Positions 18,029 to 27,574 are shown, counted from the first letter of the stretch. The stretch: 64,000 bases of DNA from Bacteroidia bacterium (GCA_016742095.1 JACVCJ010000017.1:19985-83984); one strand, 5' to 3'. Translations and numbers: made by a program. Notes: generated by a model from the letters alone, not told the origin.

Positions 18029-19378
18029 TTAACCGTTGTTTTCCAGTTTAAAGAAGTCCTTATAATCGATCTTTTCGGGCTCGGTGCTCACCAGGCCTTT
18101 CAGGTGATACAGTACTTTTTCTTCGGCGATGGAAGCGGCGATACGCTCGCGTTCCTGCTGATTTTCCAGTACGTTGTGGGCAATGGCGTGGATGCGCTCA
18201 TGATCGTCGAGCGGCATACCCATTTCGGCCAGGCGGTTGCGCACCATGGCTTCGGCGCGGTCGTGAATATCCTGCTCGGTCACTTTCAGATCGTTGGCAT
18301 CCGAAATTTTCTTACGGATAATTTCCCAGCGGATCACGTCGCGTGAGTTTTCGAAGTCCGCAGCGATCTCCTCGGCGCTTTTCTTACCGTCTTCCTTGAT
18401 CAGCATCCAGCGTTTCAGGAAGGCTTCGGGGATCTCGAAGTTGTGTGTTTCCAGTATTTTGGCGCGGATATCGTTCAGCAGGCGGAAATCGGCTTCGGTC
18501 TGGGCATCGCGTTTCAGGATGTTCGACAGTTCCGTGCGGAATTCCTCTTCGCTGTTCACTTTACCGGCACCGAACAGGGCATCGAAGAACTCCTGGTTCA
18601 GGTCGGCCTGTTCCATACGGTTGGCTTTTTCCACGCGGAAACGCATAGAAGCGTTCTTTTCGGCCAGTTCTTCCTTCTTCATGCCCAGGTAGATCTCGGC
18701 GGTAGTATCGTCTTTATAGGCTTCGAGGGGCGTAATAGCGATCACGTCGCCGGCTTTGGCGCCGATCAGCTTTTGTTTGGCCTCTTCGGTATTGATGCGG
18801 TTGTGGAAAATATAGGTCTGTTTCGAAAAGCCTCCTTCCACGGGATTGCCGTTCTCATCGGCCTCGAAAAACTCGCCCATTACCATGTCGCCGTCCTCCA
18901 CGCTGTCGGCCTCTACGTTCTTGCCCATGCGGCGGCGTTGTCCGTCGATGTTCTCGTTCAGGGTATCCTGGTCGATGTCGATCTCGTAGTAACGGAATTT
19001 TTCTTTGGGAATTTCCAGTTTGATCTCCGGCAGGATGCCCAGTTCGTAGATCACTTCGTATTCTTTACCGAAATCGAAGTCGAGGGCCGGACTTTCCTCT
19101 GCCAGGATGGGATCTCCGAGGAAATCGATCTTATTGTCCTGGATATATTGGTACAGGTTGTTTACGGCAATTTTACCCACTTCGTCGGCGATGGCGGATT
19201 TACCGTACATCTTTTTCACGAGTCCGGCAGGTACGTTACCCTGGCGGAAGCCGGGCATATTTACGTTTTTACGCAGCTTTTTCAGTTGTTCCTCCACGCG
19301 GCCGGTATAGTCGTCGGGAGTAATGTTTATCTTGATCCTGCTGTGTAAATCGTTGAGTTTTTCCTGTGCAATATTCAT
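18029..19378 (-). CDS. tig: Trigger factor, ribosome-associated chaperone
   Basis: Peptidyl-prolyl isomerase and chaperone that meets nascent chains at the ribosome exit. It has 449 residues: an N-terminal ribosome-binding domain (about 1-115, containing the MPGFRQGNVPAGLVKKMYG ribosome-docking region), a diverged FKBP-like domain (about 150-235) and a helical C-terminal chaperone domain. The GFRxG(K/N)xP signature at GFRQGNVP is the family hallmark. The FKBP active-site residues look poorly conserved, as is common in Bacteroidota homologues. Transcription probably starts at the -7 element at 19414-19421 and ends at the hairpin at 17970. Confidence 0.93.
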   Translation of the reverse strand: MNIAQEKLNDLHSRIKINITPDDYTGRVEEQLKKLRKNVNMPGFRQGNVPAGLVKKMYGKSAIADEVGKIAVNNLYQYIQDNKIDFLGDPILAEESPALDFDFGKEYEVIYELGILPEIKLEIPKEKFRYYEIDIDQDTLNENIDGQRRRMGKNVEADSVEDGDMVMGEFFEADENGNPVEGGFSKQTYIFHNRINTEEAKQKLIGAKAGDVIAITPLEAYKDDTTAEIYLGMKKEELAEKNASMRFRVEKANRMEQADLNQEFFDALFGAGKVNSEEEFRTELSNILKRDAQTEADFRLLNDIRAKILETHNFEIPEAFLKRWMLIKEDGKKSAEEIAADFENSRDVIRWEIIRKKISDANDLKVTEQDIHDRAEAMVRNRLAEMGMPLDDHERIHAIAHNVLENQQERERIAASIAEEKVLYHLKGLVSTEPEKIDYKDFFKLENNG

Positions 19379-19413
19379 GCGTAATGGTATTTATATCTTG
19401 ATAAAAACGGGTG

Positions 19414-19421
19414 CAAAGATA
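19414..19421 (-). promoter_or_regulatory. Bacteroidota -7 element for tig
   Basis: The minus strand reads TATCTTTG, an exact TAnnTTTG match, 35 bases before the tig ATG. No convincing -33 partner is seen. Confidence 0.5.
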
Positions 19422-19483
19422 CGGGAAGGTTTCGAACTTCTGAAAAATTTTTCCCGATAGCCTGCCAGACAGAATAAAAGTGC

Positions 19484-19491
19484 TACATTTG
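19484..19491 (+). promoter_or_regulatory. Bacteroidota -7 element for tRNA-Leu
   Basis: TACATTTG, an exact TAnnTTTG match, lies 27 bases before the first base of the tRNA. Confidence 0.5.
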
Positions 19492-19518
19492 CACCCCAAT
19501 TCATCCTCAGGATGCCCC

Positions 19519-19600
19519 GCGGGCGTGGTGAAATTGGTAGACATACCAGACTTAGGATCTGGCGCCGCAAGGCATGGGGGTTCGAGTCCCTCCGCCCGCA
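19519..19600 (+). tRNA. tRNA-Leu, anticodon TAG
   Basis: An 82-base class II tRNA without an encoded CCA. Acceptor arms GCGGGCG (19519-19525) and CGCCCGC (19593-19599) pair perfectly, with discriminator A. The anticodon stem CCAGA/TCTGG encloses loop CTTAGGA, giving anticodon TAG (reads CUN, mainly CUA). A long variable arm and the GTTCGAGTCC T-arm are present. It has its own -7 element and terminator. Confidence 0.95.
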
Positions 19601-19617
19601 CTGGTAAGTACCATACG

Positions 19618-19646
19618 ATCCCGGAACTTGTTCCGGGATTTTTTTA
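19618..19646 (+). terminator. Rho-independent terminator after tRNA-Leu
   Basis: ATCCCGGAA (19618-19626) pairs perfectly with TTCCGGGAT (19631-19639) around a CTTG loop, followed by a run of seven T. Confidence 0.9.
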
Positions 19647-19824
19647 TGTCCTGAAAGCGCGTTGAATGCATTCAAAAGCGCGGAGGGACCACGCAGTAAT
19701 CCCTCCGCGAAAAGCTTATAGCCAAAGCCGTACGCCTTCCCAACACGCAAAAAAAGCCACTCCTTTCCGGAGCGGCTTCTAAAACGGGTGGCCGACAGCC
19801 AAATACCTGAAACGATACGTACCG

Positions 19825-19852
19825 GCTGTCAGCTCTTAGCTATCAGCTTCTT
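19825..19852. repeat. Degenerate 7-base tandem repeat overlapping the RND gene end
   Basis: Four consecutive heptamers in phase on the plus strand: GCTGTCA, GCTCTTA, GCTATCA, GCTTCTT. The block overlaps the last codons and stop (19836-19838) of the RND permease, so the repeat supplies its C-terminal residues (EADS). Similar heptad-phased blocks occur at 30955 and 38114. Confidence 0.5.
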
Positions 19853-22800
19853 TCTTCTTCCCCGTCCATTTCCGCACCCGTGCGTTCAGCTTATCGTTGA
19901 TGAGGTACATCGCCGGTACGGCCACCAGGGTAAGGAAAGTGGCAAAGGTAAGCCCGAAGATCACCGTCCAGGACATCGGGCCCCAGAACAGGGCATTGTC
20001 ACCGCCCATGTAGATATCGGGGTTCCCGTTGTTGAGCAGACCGATAAAGTCGATATTGAGACCGATGGCCAGCGGTACCAGACCCAGTACGGTAGTGATG
20101 GCCGTAAGCAGTACGGGACGCAGGCGGGTGGCGCCGGCATCCACGATGGATTGCATGAGCTCGCTCATCGGCAGCGGATCGTTCTTGCCCAGGCCCAATT
20201 CTTCGCGTTTGCGTTCGCGCAGTACATTGGTATAGTCGATGAGTACGATGGCATTGTTCACCACCACACCGGCCAGGGAAATGATACCGATACCACACAT
20301 CAGGATCACAAAGTCCATGCGGAACAGGAACAGGCCCAGGAATACCCCGATGGTACTGAAAAGCACCGACGACATAATAATAAGCGGGGCCGTAATGGAG
20401 TTGAATTGCGCCACGATAATCAGGAAGATGAGGAATACGGCCACGATCAGTGCCATCATAAGGAATTGCGAAGATTTGTCCTGCTCTTCCTGTTCGCCGG
20501 AGAACTTATAGGTATAGCCGGCCGGCATTTTGTATTCGGCCATCAGTTCCTTGTATTCGGCTACGATCTGATTGGCGTTGTAGCCCTGCTTCACATCGGA
20601 TGAAATGGTAAGTACGCGGTCCATGTCCTTGCGTTTTACGGCACCGTACGACGAGGCATCTTCCATGCCGGCCACGGCATTAATGGGCACCTGTACGATC
20701 TGGCCCGAGGTCATATTGCGGAAGGTAATACGCATATTCATGAGCGACTGTATATCGTAGCGGTACTGCTTGGCCAGGCGCAGCTGTATCTCATAATCGT
20801 CTTCGCCTTCCTTGAATTTAGATATTTCCTTACCGAACAGGGCCGTACGCATGGCCATACCGATCTGCCCGGTGCTTACGCCGTAGCGCCGTGCCGCGTC
20901 TTTGTTCACGTGCAGTATAATTTCGGGTTTACCCGTTTCCAGGTCCATTTTCAGTTTATCCGGACCGGGAATATTGGAGGCGTTCAGGAATTTCAGGATG
21001 TTCTCCGTAGTTTTTACCAGTGTATCATAATCCTTACCAGCTACTTCCAGTTGTATCGCTTTTCCCACGGGCGGACCATCGCGGTTCTTTTCCACCGTGA
21101 TAATGGCCTGGGTCTCGCCTTTTACCGATTCGCGGATATCTTCCAGGATCTTATTGGTACTTACGTCCGAAAAGTCGATACGGTCTTCATAGGCCAGGAA
21201 CGAAACCGTGATGCGGGCTTTATTCGGTGAAGAACCCATGGAGGGGCCTTCGTTCGGATCGGCCGTACCTTCGCCCACCTGGGCCACAATGGCCTCTACC
21301 ACGTTTTTATTCGGCTCAACGGCTTTACGCACTTTGCTTTCCAGCCGGCGCGTAAGGGCATCGGTTTCGGTAATATCGGTGCCGAGCGGCGTTTCTACGT
21401 ATACATTTACGTACAGGGGTTCGTTTTCAGGGAAGAACAGTACTTTGGGGTTCGATCCGAAATACACCATCATGGTCACCACCATCATGAGCAGCAGTCC
21501 CAGGAACAGGAATACCGGTCTTTTTCCTTTAAGTATAAGCTGCAGGAAGCGGCGGTACCCGTTCTCGACCTTCACCATGGTACGGTACTGAAAGCGGTCG
21601 GCCAGAGGTTTGATGACGAAGCGGGAGAGCGGATTGAAAAAGGCAAAGAACAGCAGCAGACTGCCCAGCCAGCGTACTGTAAAAAGGAAGAGGATACCCA
21701 GTACGAACAGGATGGCGGTAATGATCCAGAAACGTTTCGGGGAACCGCTGCGCTGCCCTTCGTGTTCCAGTTTGATGAACTGTGCCGTAAGCACCGGGTT
21801 CACTACCAGGCCCACGAACAGGGAGGCTCCGAGGGTCATGATGAGCGTAAGGGGCAGGAACTTCATGAATTCGCCCATGAGGTCGTTCCAGAACAGCAGG
21901 GGCAGGAAAGCCGCCACCGTTGTGGCCGTAGACGCAATAATGGGCCAGGCCACCTCGCCCACACCGTATTTGGAGGCCCTTTCCTTGTCCATACCTTCGG
22001 AATGCAGGCGGTATACGTTCTCCACCACTACAATGCCATTGTCTACGAGCATCCCCAGGGCCAGGATCAGCGAAAAGAGCACCATCATGTTCAGGGTGGC
22101 GCCCATCATGCTCAGCAGCAGTATACCCATGATCATGGACACGGGAATGGCCACGCCCACGAACAGGGAGTTGCGCATACCCAGGAAGAACAGCAGTACG
22201 CCGATCACGAGAATTACCCCGGCAATAATGTTGTTTTCGAGGGAAACCACCATGGAATTGGTCTGTTTCGACTGGTCGCCGGTGATCACCACGCGCAGGC
22301 CCTTCGGAAACACGTTGGCCTGTGCCTCGGCAATGACCCGGCGTACGCCTTTGGCGCCTTCAATGAGGTTCTCGCCCGATTTTTTCTTGATGTCGAGCAT
22401 CACTACGGGTTTGCCGTCGAGGCGGGCATAGCTGGTGGGCTCTACCGGACCGAAGCGTACCGTGGCGATATCGCGCAGGTACACAATGCGCTGGTTCTCA
22501 TCTTTTACGATGATATTCTCGAATTCGAGCGGATCTTTGGCCTCCCCGTCTATGCGGATGGTACGGCGCGCTCCGCCCAGCTGGGTGCTGCTGTATATTT
22601 CACCGGCCGAAAGTTTGATGTTCTCGTTGGCAATGGCCGTTTCTATGTCCTGGAAGCTGATCTCCATGCTTTCCATCTTGGGCAGGTCCACACTGATCTC
22701 CACTTCTTTTTCTACCAGTCCGCGTATGGCCGCTTCGGACACCTGGGGTATTTTTTCCAGTTCGTCCTGCAGGTATTCGGCGTTTTTCTTCAGTTCGTCG

Positions 22801-23288
22801 TAACCGTAATCACCTACCAGGTTCACGGTCATTACAGGGAATTCTGAAAAGTCGAGCTCGAAACAGTTCGGATCGGCGGGCAGATCGTTCGGCAGTTCAC
22901 TTTTGGCCTTGTCAACTTTATCTTTTACGTCCTGCAGGGCTACCTTGGGATCGATATTACTTTCAAATTCTACAACGATCGTTGAATAATCCTGTATAGA
23001 CGTTGATGTAAATTTTTTGACATTCTTGAGTGTCTTTATTTCCTTCTCGATCGGACGCGTCACCAGGTCTTCCATTTCGGCGGGCGAGTTACCGGGATAG
23101 GGCGTGCCGATGTATATGGTCGGCTGCTTGATCTCCGGGAAACTCTCGCGGGGCATATTCATGTAGGAGATCATACCCATCACCCCGATGATGAACAGCA
23201 GTACGTATACCGTTGTTTTATTATCCACCGAGAAGCTGGACAGGCCGAACTCCTTAAACAGGTTCTTTTTTTCTTTTTCCGTACTCAT
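19836..23288 (-). CDS. RND efflux permease (AcrB/HAE1 family)
   Basis: Inner-membrane proton-driven pump of a tripartite efflux system, 1150 residues, a normal to slightly long size for HAE1-RND. Twelve transmembrane helices are expected: TM1 near residue 27 (VYVLLFIIGVMGMISY) and clusters around 340-500 and 950-1130. TM4 carries the proton-relay Asp in GMLVDNGIVVVEN. The two large periplasmic loops follow TM1 and TM7. An extra hydrophobic stretch around 530-560 precedes TM7. It is the last gene of a TetR-TolC-MFP-RND unit, 17 bases after the adaptor gene. Substrate is not predictable from sequence. The stop lies within a heptamer repeat block. Confidence 0.93.
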   Translation of the reverse strand: MSTEKEKKNLFKEFGLSSFSVDNKTTVYVLLFIIGVMGMISYMNMPRESFPEIKQPTIYIGTPYPGNSPAEMEDLVTRPIEKEIKTLKNVKKFTSTSIQDYSTIVVEFESNIDPKVALQDVKDKVDKAKSELPNDLPADPNCFELDFSEFPVMTVNLVGDYGYDELKKNAEYLQDELEKIPQVSEAAIRGLVEKEVEISVDLPKMESMEISFQDIETAIANENIKLSAGEIYSSTQLGGARRTIRIDGEAKDPLEFENIIVKDENQRIVYLRDIATVRFGPVEPTSYARLDGKPVVMLDIKKKSGENLIEGAKGVRRVIAEAQANVFPKGLRVVITGDQSKQTNSMVVSLENNIIAGVILVIGVLLFFLGMRNSLFVGVAIPVSMIMGILLLSMMGATLNMMVLFSLILALGMLVDNGIVVVENVYRLHSEGMDKERASKYGVGEVAWPIIASTATTVAAFLPLLFWNDLMGEFMKFLPLTLIMTLGASLFVGLVVNPVLTAQFIKLEHEGQRSGSPKRFWIITAILFVLGILFLFTVRWLGSLLLFFAFFNPLSRFVIKPLADRFQYRTMVKVENGYRRFLQLILKGKRPVFLFLGLLLMMVVTMMVYFGSNPKVLFFPENEPLYVNVYVETPLGTDITETDALTRRLESKVRKAVEPNKNVVEAIVAQVGEGTADPNEGPSMGSSPNKARITVSFLAYEDRIDFSDVSTNKILEDIRESVKGETQAIITVEKNRDGPPVGKAIQLEVAGKDYDTLVKTTENILKFLNASNIPGPDKLKMDLETGKPEIILHVNKDAARRYGVSTGQIGMAMRTALFGKEISKFKEGEDDYEIQLRLAKQYRYDIQSLMNMRITFRNMTSGQIVQVPINAVAGMEDASSYGAVKRKDMDRVLTISSDVKQGYNANQIVAEYKELMAEYKMPAGYTYKFSGEQEEQDKSSQFLMMALIVAVFLIFLIIVAQFNSITAPLIIMSSVLFSTIGVFLGLFLFRMDFVILMCGIGIISLAGVVVNNAIVLIDYTNVLRERKREELGLGKNDPLPMSELMQSIVDAGATRLRPVLLTAITTVLGLVPLAIGLNIDFIGLLNNGNPDIYMGGDNALFWGPMSWTVIFGLTFATFLTLVAVPAMYLINDKLNARVRKWTGKKKEADS

Positions 23289-23305
23289 CGCAGGTCTGTA
23301 TTAGG

Positions 23306-24448
23306 TTAGGGTTTTGCAGAAAGCGTATCGCTGTTGTTGCGTTGCGAACGGATGACGACCTTACCGCCCACTTCGATGCTTTTGATGCCTTCGGCGATGA
23401 TCTTTTCCGAACCGCTGAGTCCGCCGGTAACTTCGGTAAGTCCGTTACTGCTGCTGCCGGTTTCTACCATTACTTTTTTCACCACGTTATTTTCGGCCGC
23501 GAACACAAAATTGCCCTGCGGATCGAACTGGATGATGTTCGTAGGCAGCACCACCGCATCGGGTTTGGTATAGCTGGCAATGGAGATGCTGGTGAGCATA
23601 TTGGCTTTGAGGATATCGCGGTTCTTAGGCATTACGGGGTCTACAATGAGGCTGAAGGTACGGTTGTTGGGGTCGATCACCTGGCCCACGCTGCGGATCT
23701 TTCCTTCCAGGTTCTCGTTGAGCGCGGTGAGCAGGATGTTCACTTTTTCGCCTTTTTTGAAACGGCCCACGAATTTCTCGGAAATATCCGCCGTGATCTT
23801 GATGCGGTCGTTGTTCACCACGCGGCATACGGGAATACCGGGTCCGGCCACTTCGCCCTCTTTCAGGAAAAGTTTGTCCACCATGCCGGCCACGGGAGCT
23901 TTCAGCGTTTGTTTGCCCAACTGGGTACGCAGGGTGTTCAGGCGTTTTTCCAGGTTCTCTTTCTGGTTCTTGGCCTGCAGGAACTGGATCTCACTGCCGA
24001 TCTTCTGGTCCCAGAGGTTCTTCTGACGCTGGTAGCTGGTTTCCGCCAGTTCCAGGGCATTTTCCACTTCTTCGATGTTTTTGGCGATCAGGTCACCGTC
24101 CAGCACGGCCAGGGCCTGACCTTTACTCACCATGTCTCCTTCTTTTACCTGTATTTTCAGGATCTTTCCGCCGGTTTCGGAGCTCAGGTTCACGTTCTCT
24201 TCCGACTCTACCACGCCCTGGAAATTATCCGTAACCGTAAAGGGGATCTTACCGGGCACGATCACGGCCACTTCTACGGCTTCCTGTACCGATGTATCGC
24301 TGGCGCCGATCTGTATCTCCAGTTCTTTGATGCGTTTTTCGATATCGTGTTTCTGCGTTTTCAGTTCCTCCAGTTCGGCCCGGGGGTCTTTAGAGCCGCA
24401 GGCAGCTACCACAAAGGCGGCCAGTATATAAATGCTTAACTTTTTCAT
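23306..24448 (-). CDS. RND efflux periplasmic adaptor (membrane-fusion protein)
   Basis: HlyD/AcrA-type adaptor linking the RND pump to the outer-membrane channel, 380 residues. The N-terminal lipoprotein signal is MKKLSIYILAAFVVAACGS, with the lipobox Cys at residue 17, so it is probably lipid-anchored in the inner membrane. A short coiled coil at about 22-48 precedes the lipoyl half (VNLSSETGGKILKIQVKEGD), the alpha-helical hairpin at about 125-185, the second lipoyl half (TLKAPVAGMVDKLFLKEGE) and beta-barrel plus membrane-proximal domains. It lies 5 bases after the tolC-like gene. Confidence 0.92.
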   Translation of the reverse strand: MKKLSIYILAAFVVAACGSKDPRAELEELKTQKHDIEKRIKELEIQIGASDTSVQEAVEVAVIVPGKIPFTVTDNFQGVVESEENVNLSSETGGKILKIQVKEGDMVSKGQALAVLDGDLIAKNIEEVENALELAETSYQRQKNLWDQKIGSEIQFLQAKNQKENLEKRLNTLRTQLGKQTLKAPVAGMVDKLFLKEGEVAGPGIPVCRVVNNDRIKITADISEKFVGRFKKGEKVNILLTALNENLEGKIRSVGQVIDPNNRTFSLIVDPVMPKNRDILKANMLTSISIASYTKPDAVVLPTNIIQFDPQGNFVFAAENNVVKKVMVETGSSSNGLTEVTGGLSGSEKIIAEGIKSIEVGGKVVIRSQRNNSDTLSAKP

Positions 24449-24453
24449 GTTTT

Positions 24454-25806
24454 TTATAGTTTGTTGGTGAGTTTATCGTAATCGAGCCGGTTCTGCAGCA
24501 GGTTGAAGAGGGTGCTGTAATAGGCGTTGAGTGCGTTCAGGTACTGGTTTTCGGAGTTGATAAGCTCAAAACTGCCGATGAGACCTTCGCGGAACTTGGT
24601 GCGGTTGGTTTCCTGTATCTTCTTTGCCAGGTCTATATTGCGCCTGTCGTTGGCCAGGGTCGACAGGTTGTTCACGTATTCGGCCTTTATGTTCTTAAAA
24701 GCCATTTTCATGTTCTCTTCGGCTTCGGCCTTCTGTATCTGTACCTTTTCGGCCTCGAGTTTTATTTTCTGCTGACTGGACACACGGCCCCAGGACGAAA
24801 AAATGGGCACGTTCAGCGTGGCGCCCAGCAGGGTCCCGCCCCGGTAATACGTATTGCCCGGACTGAACAACACCGCTCTTTTCTTATCGGTATTGAAGCC
24901 GCCGTACGACCATTGAAAGAACGCCGAAAGCGAAGGAAAGGCCTTGGAAAATTCCACCTGGTAATTCTGGCGGTTCACCCTGTACAGGCGGTCGAGAACC
25001 TTAATATCGATATTGCTGGCCGGATCGAAGGTCGTGGAGGCGTCCAGCATATAATCCACCGGTTTTTCGGCATCCAGGCTTTCGAAACTGTCGCTGGTGT
25101 TCATTACACTGTCTACCGGGAAGCCCATGCTCATTTTCAGCATGTTCAGGGCACTTTCGCGCTGGGTTTTCAGTTTGTTCAGCGTGTTTACGGTAATGTC
25201 CTTATTCAGCACCACCTGCTCTACGTCCAGGCCTTCCCGGAACCCTTCCTTAAAATACGCTTCTGTTTCAAAAGCCAGTTTATCCAGGTTTTCCACGGTT
25301 TTGGTAAGTACCTCAATGTTCTTGTCGATGAAAAGTACATTGTAATAGGCCCGGGTCACGTTCTGCTTTATTTTCTGCAACTCGCTCTCCTGCTGGTTCA
25401 GGGAGAGTTCCTTATAAGTTTTGGCGGCCTGCACACCGTAAATATAACTTCCGTCCACCACGATCATGGAAGCCGTGAGGTTGGTAGTGACGGTGGTGGG
25501 TGGTGTGGCCTGCAGCTGTATAAAGTTACCGGAACTGGGATTGGTAAAGTCGGGCAGCAGGAATACCTGGGGTTCTATGTTCCAGTTATAGTTAAGCGTA
25601 CCGTTCACCTGGGGCAGCCCGGCGCTTACATACTGCATGTATTGTTTGCGCGAGATCTCGTAGTTCTTCAGGGCCAGCTGTGCCGCGTAATTGTGCTGTG
25701 CGGCGTATTCCACGGCCTGTTTCAGCGTAAAGGTCTGGGTGCTGTCGCCCGCCCGGGCAAGGGACGGTAACAACAGCAGCATCATTAGAAGTAGTCGGGG
25801 ATTCAT
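24454..25806 (-). CDS. TolC-family outer-membrane efflux channel protein
   Basis: Outer-membrane exit duct of the tripartite pump, 450 residues with signal peptide MNPRLLLMMLLLLPSLARA. Two repeated halves of the outer-membrane efflux protein domain are recognisable by long helices and characteristic segments (TLKQAVEYAAQHNYAAQLA at the start, FREGLIGSFELINSENQYL near the C-terminus, typical of OEP domains). It is preceded by the TetR gene with a 9-base gap and followed 5 bases later by the adaptor gene, so the four genes form one operon read from 26463 downwards. Confidence 0.92.
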   Translation of the reverse strand: MNPRLLLMMLLLLPSLARAGDSTQTFTLKQAVEYAAQHNYAAQLALKNYEISRKQYMQYVSAGLPQVNGTLNYNWNIEPQVFLLPDFTNPSSGNFIQLQATPPTTVTTNLTASMIVVDGSYIYGVQAAKTYKELSLNQQESELQKIKQNVTRAYYNVLFIDKNIEVLTKTVENLDKLAFETEAYFKEGFREGLDVEQVVLNKDITVNTLNKLKTQRESALNMLKMSMGFPVDSVMNTSDSFESLDAEKPVDYMLDASTTFDPASNIDIKVLDRLYRVNRQNYQVEFSKAFPSLSAFFQWSYGGFNTDKKRAVLFSPGNTYYRGGTLLGATLNVPIFSSWGRVSSQQKIKLEAEKVQIQKAEAEENMKMAFKNIKAEYVNNLSTLANDRRNIDLAKKIQETNRTKFREGLIGSFELINSENQYLNALNAYYSTLFNLLQNRLDYDKLTNKL

Positions 25807-25815
25807 ATATGATTT

Positions 25816-26463
25816 TTAGTTGTTTCGGAATTCTTTTTTCAGCAGTTTTTCCATCACTTTGCGGCCCTTGTCGTTGGTGATGGCACAGAGGTGATAGGTG
25901 ATGTATTCCCGGAAAAGGTCCATGTGGTTGAATACGGGGGTATGGGTGTCGATCATATGGAAGAGCGAGAGTTCGAATACAGAATAGAACCCGGCCACCA
26001 TGGGCACATTCAGGTCTTTACGGTACAGGCCTTCGGCAATGCCGCGGCGCAGGTTGGCCTCCACGAAACTGCGTACAAATTCTTTGGAATGCTGCTGCAT
26101 ACGCTGCCACAGGTTCCCGTAGTATTTCTGTATATCGTGAATGGCCGCGGGGTGTATGCGTGTATAGTCGCGGATCACCAGGGTTACGGCCGTGTAATAC
26201 TCTTCTATGGCATCAGAGGCTTCGGTGGCGCCGATCTTCAGTTCACAGATGTGTCCGTCCAGGAACCCGCTGAGCAGTTCGTTCACCAGGGTTTCCTTAT
26301 CGGCATAATAGAGGTAGAGGGTTTTTTTAGATACGCCGGCCTGGGCCGCGATCTCGTCCATGGTGACGGTTTTGATGCCCATACGCATGAACAGCTGCAG
26401 AGCTTTTTCAGCTATATATTCCTTTTTTTCCACCGTTTCAAAAGTAAAAAGCTTTTTTCGCAT
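25816..26463 (-). CDS. TetR-family repressor of the efflux operon
   Basis: A 215-residue one-component regulator. The N-terminal helix-turn-helix is at about 15-62 (TMDEIAAQAGVSKKTLYLYY), followed by a divergent ligand-binding domain. It is the first gene of the TolC-MFP-RND operon and presumably autoregulates it: a perfect 10-bp inverted repeat sits one base upstream of its ATG. The first residues (MRKKLFTFETVEKKEY) are unusually basic and hydrophobic, and a later start is possible, since the palindrome would otherwise occupy the ribosome-binding region. Inducing ligand unknown. Confidence 0.88.
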   Translation of the reverse strand: MRKKLFTFETVEKKEYIAEKALQLFMRMGIKTVTMDEIAAQAGVSKKTLYLYYADKETLVNELLSGFLDGHICELKIGATEASDAIEEYYTAVTLVIRDYTRIHPAAIHDIQKYYGNLWQRMQQHSKEFVRSFVEANLRRGIAEGLYRKDLNVPMVAGFYSVFELSLFHMIDTHTPVFNHMDLFREYITYHLCAITNDKGRKVMEKLLKKEFRNN

Positions 26464-26464
26464 T

Positions 26465-26492
26465 GGAAACTTTTAAAACGTCAAAAGTTTCC
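26465..26492. promoter_or_regulatory. Perfect inverted repeat, candidate TetR operator
   Basis: GGAAACTTTT (26465-26474) and AAAAGTTTCC (26483-26492) are exact reverse complements separated by 8 bases. The site abuts the ATG of the efflux operon's TetR gene (26461-26463). Size, symmetry and position fit an autoregulatory operator. I see no second copy in the window. Confidence 0.7.
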
Positions 26493-26695
26493 TTTGTAGA
26501 GAAACACAGCTTTTTTGTAGACGAACGCAGTGGGGCGTATCGACCAACAGGAAAGGGGGCAGGCAAGGTATAGCGCCCGGCTTCGTATAGTGTTAAATGA
26601 ATATGAAATGCGGAGCGGAAGTACAAAAGCTGACGTAAATCATTTCGGGAAGAGAGCTTTTTTCATATCTTTAGCTTTAGAAAAACTATTGAATT

Positions 26696-27574
26696 ATGGA
26701 ACCTGTTTTTAAGAATGTGATTGCCGTGGCGAACGATTTTTCGCACGAGAGTTTTACAGCGATCGATCATGCCGCAAAGTTTGCGCAGCGCGATAAAGAT
26801 GAGCTGCTGCTGATCCATGTGCTGGACGACAAGACCAAGGAAAAACTGGAAAAAGGACATAAAACGGCCGAGTTTATCCGTTCGGTACTGGAGGTACATT
26901 GTGCCAAGATCCGCAATGCTTACGGCATCGAGGCGCGTTTTACCATGCCCGAAGGCGATATTTTCACATCCATCGGCGAGGCGGTAAAAGCAGAAAAGGC
27001 CAAACTGCTCGTAATGGGTACGCATGGCATACAGAGCGTAGGCGAGCGCGTACTGGGTTCCTGGGCGCTGCGCATCGTGGACTCGTCGCCGGTGCCGGTG
27101 ATCATTGTACAGAACAAGGGCCCGCGTGAGGATGGCTATAAAAAGGTGCTGATCGAGCTCGATAACTCCGACCAGTGCAAACGCCTGCTGCCTTATGCCG
27201 AGCAGTTCTATAAACTGTATAACTCCGAACTGGTGCTGTTCGAAGATTACGAAGAAGATGAATTCATTGCCAAAGAAATTGCCCTGAACAAAGGTTTTGC
27301 CGAACAGTGGCTCAAAGACCGCGGCGTTCCGTATACGATCACCGTTCAGCGTAAAGGCACCACCTATTTCCGCGATATGGCCGCCTATGCCGGTGAGAAC
27401 GATATCGACCTCATTATGGTAGTGGCCCATAAGGAACGCGGTTTCGTGGAGCTGATCAGCGAACCTGAACAAAAGGTGATCTACAATAAACAGGAAATAC
27501 CCGTACTCTGCATGACGGCCATTCAGAACCACTGGATGGGAAACTTTATTCAGGAAGTACAAACCTGGGATTGA
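26696..27574 (+). CDS. Universal stress protein, two UspA domains
   Basis: A cytosolic stress protein of 292 residues made of two tandem Usp folds (about 5-145 and 150-285). The first keeps the ATP-binding loop pattern G-x2-G...GS in MGTHGIQSVGERVLGS; the second (VVAHKERGFVELI) lacks a full glycine loop, as in many tandem Usp proteins. A degenerate -7 element (TATCTTTA at 26666-26673) precedes it. The downstream exported-protein gene overlaps its stop by 4 bases, so the two are translationally coupled. It is divergent from the TetR efflux operon. Confidence 0.88.
   Translation: MEPVFKNVIAVANDFSHESFTAIDHAAKFAQRDKDELLLIHVLDDKTKEKLEKGHKTAEFIRSVLEVHCAKIRNAYGIEARFTMPEGDIFTSIGEAVKAEKAKLLVMGTHGIQSVGERVLGSWALRIVDSSPVPVIIVQNKGPREDGYKKVLIELDNSDQCKRLLPYAEQFYKLYNSELVLFEDYEEDEFIAKEIALNKGFAEQWLKDRGVPYTITVQRKGTTYFRDMAAYAGENDIDLIMVVAHKERGFVELISEPEQKVIYNKQEIPVLCMTAIQNHWMGNFIQEVQTWD

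Noticed and set aside
19391..19750. 119-codon minus-strand frame across the tRNA
   Set aside because: Overlaps tRNA-Leu and its terminator; not a protein.
26663..27562. 299-codon open frame antisense to the Usp gene
   Set aside because: The Usp domain pair on the other strand is clear; the antisense frame has no family signal.
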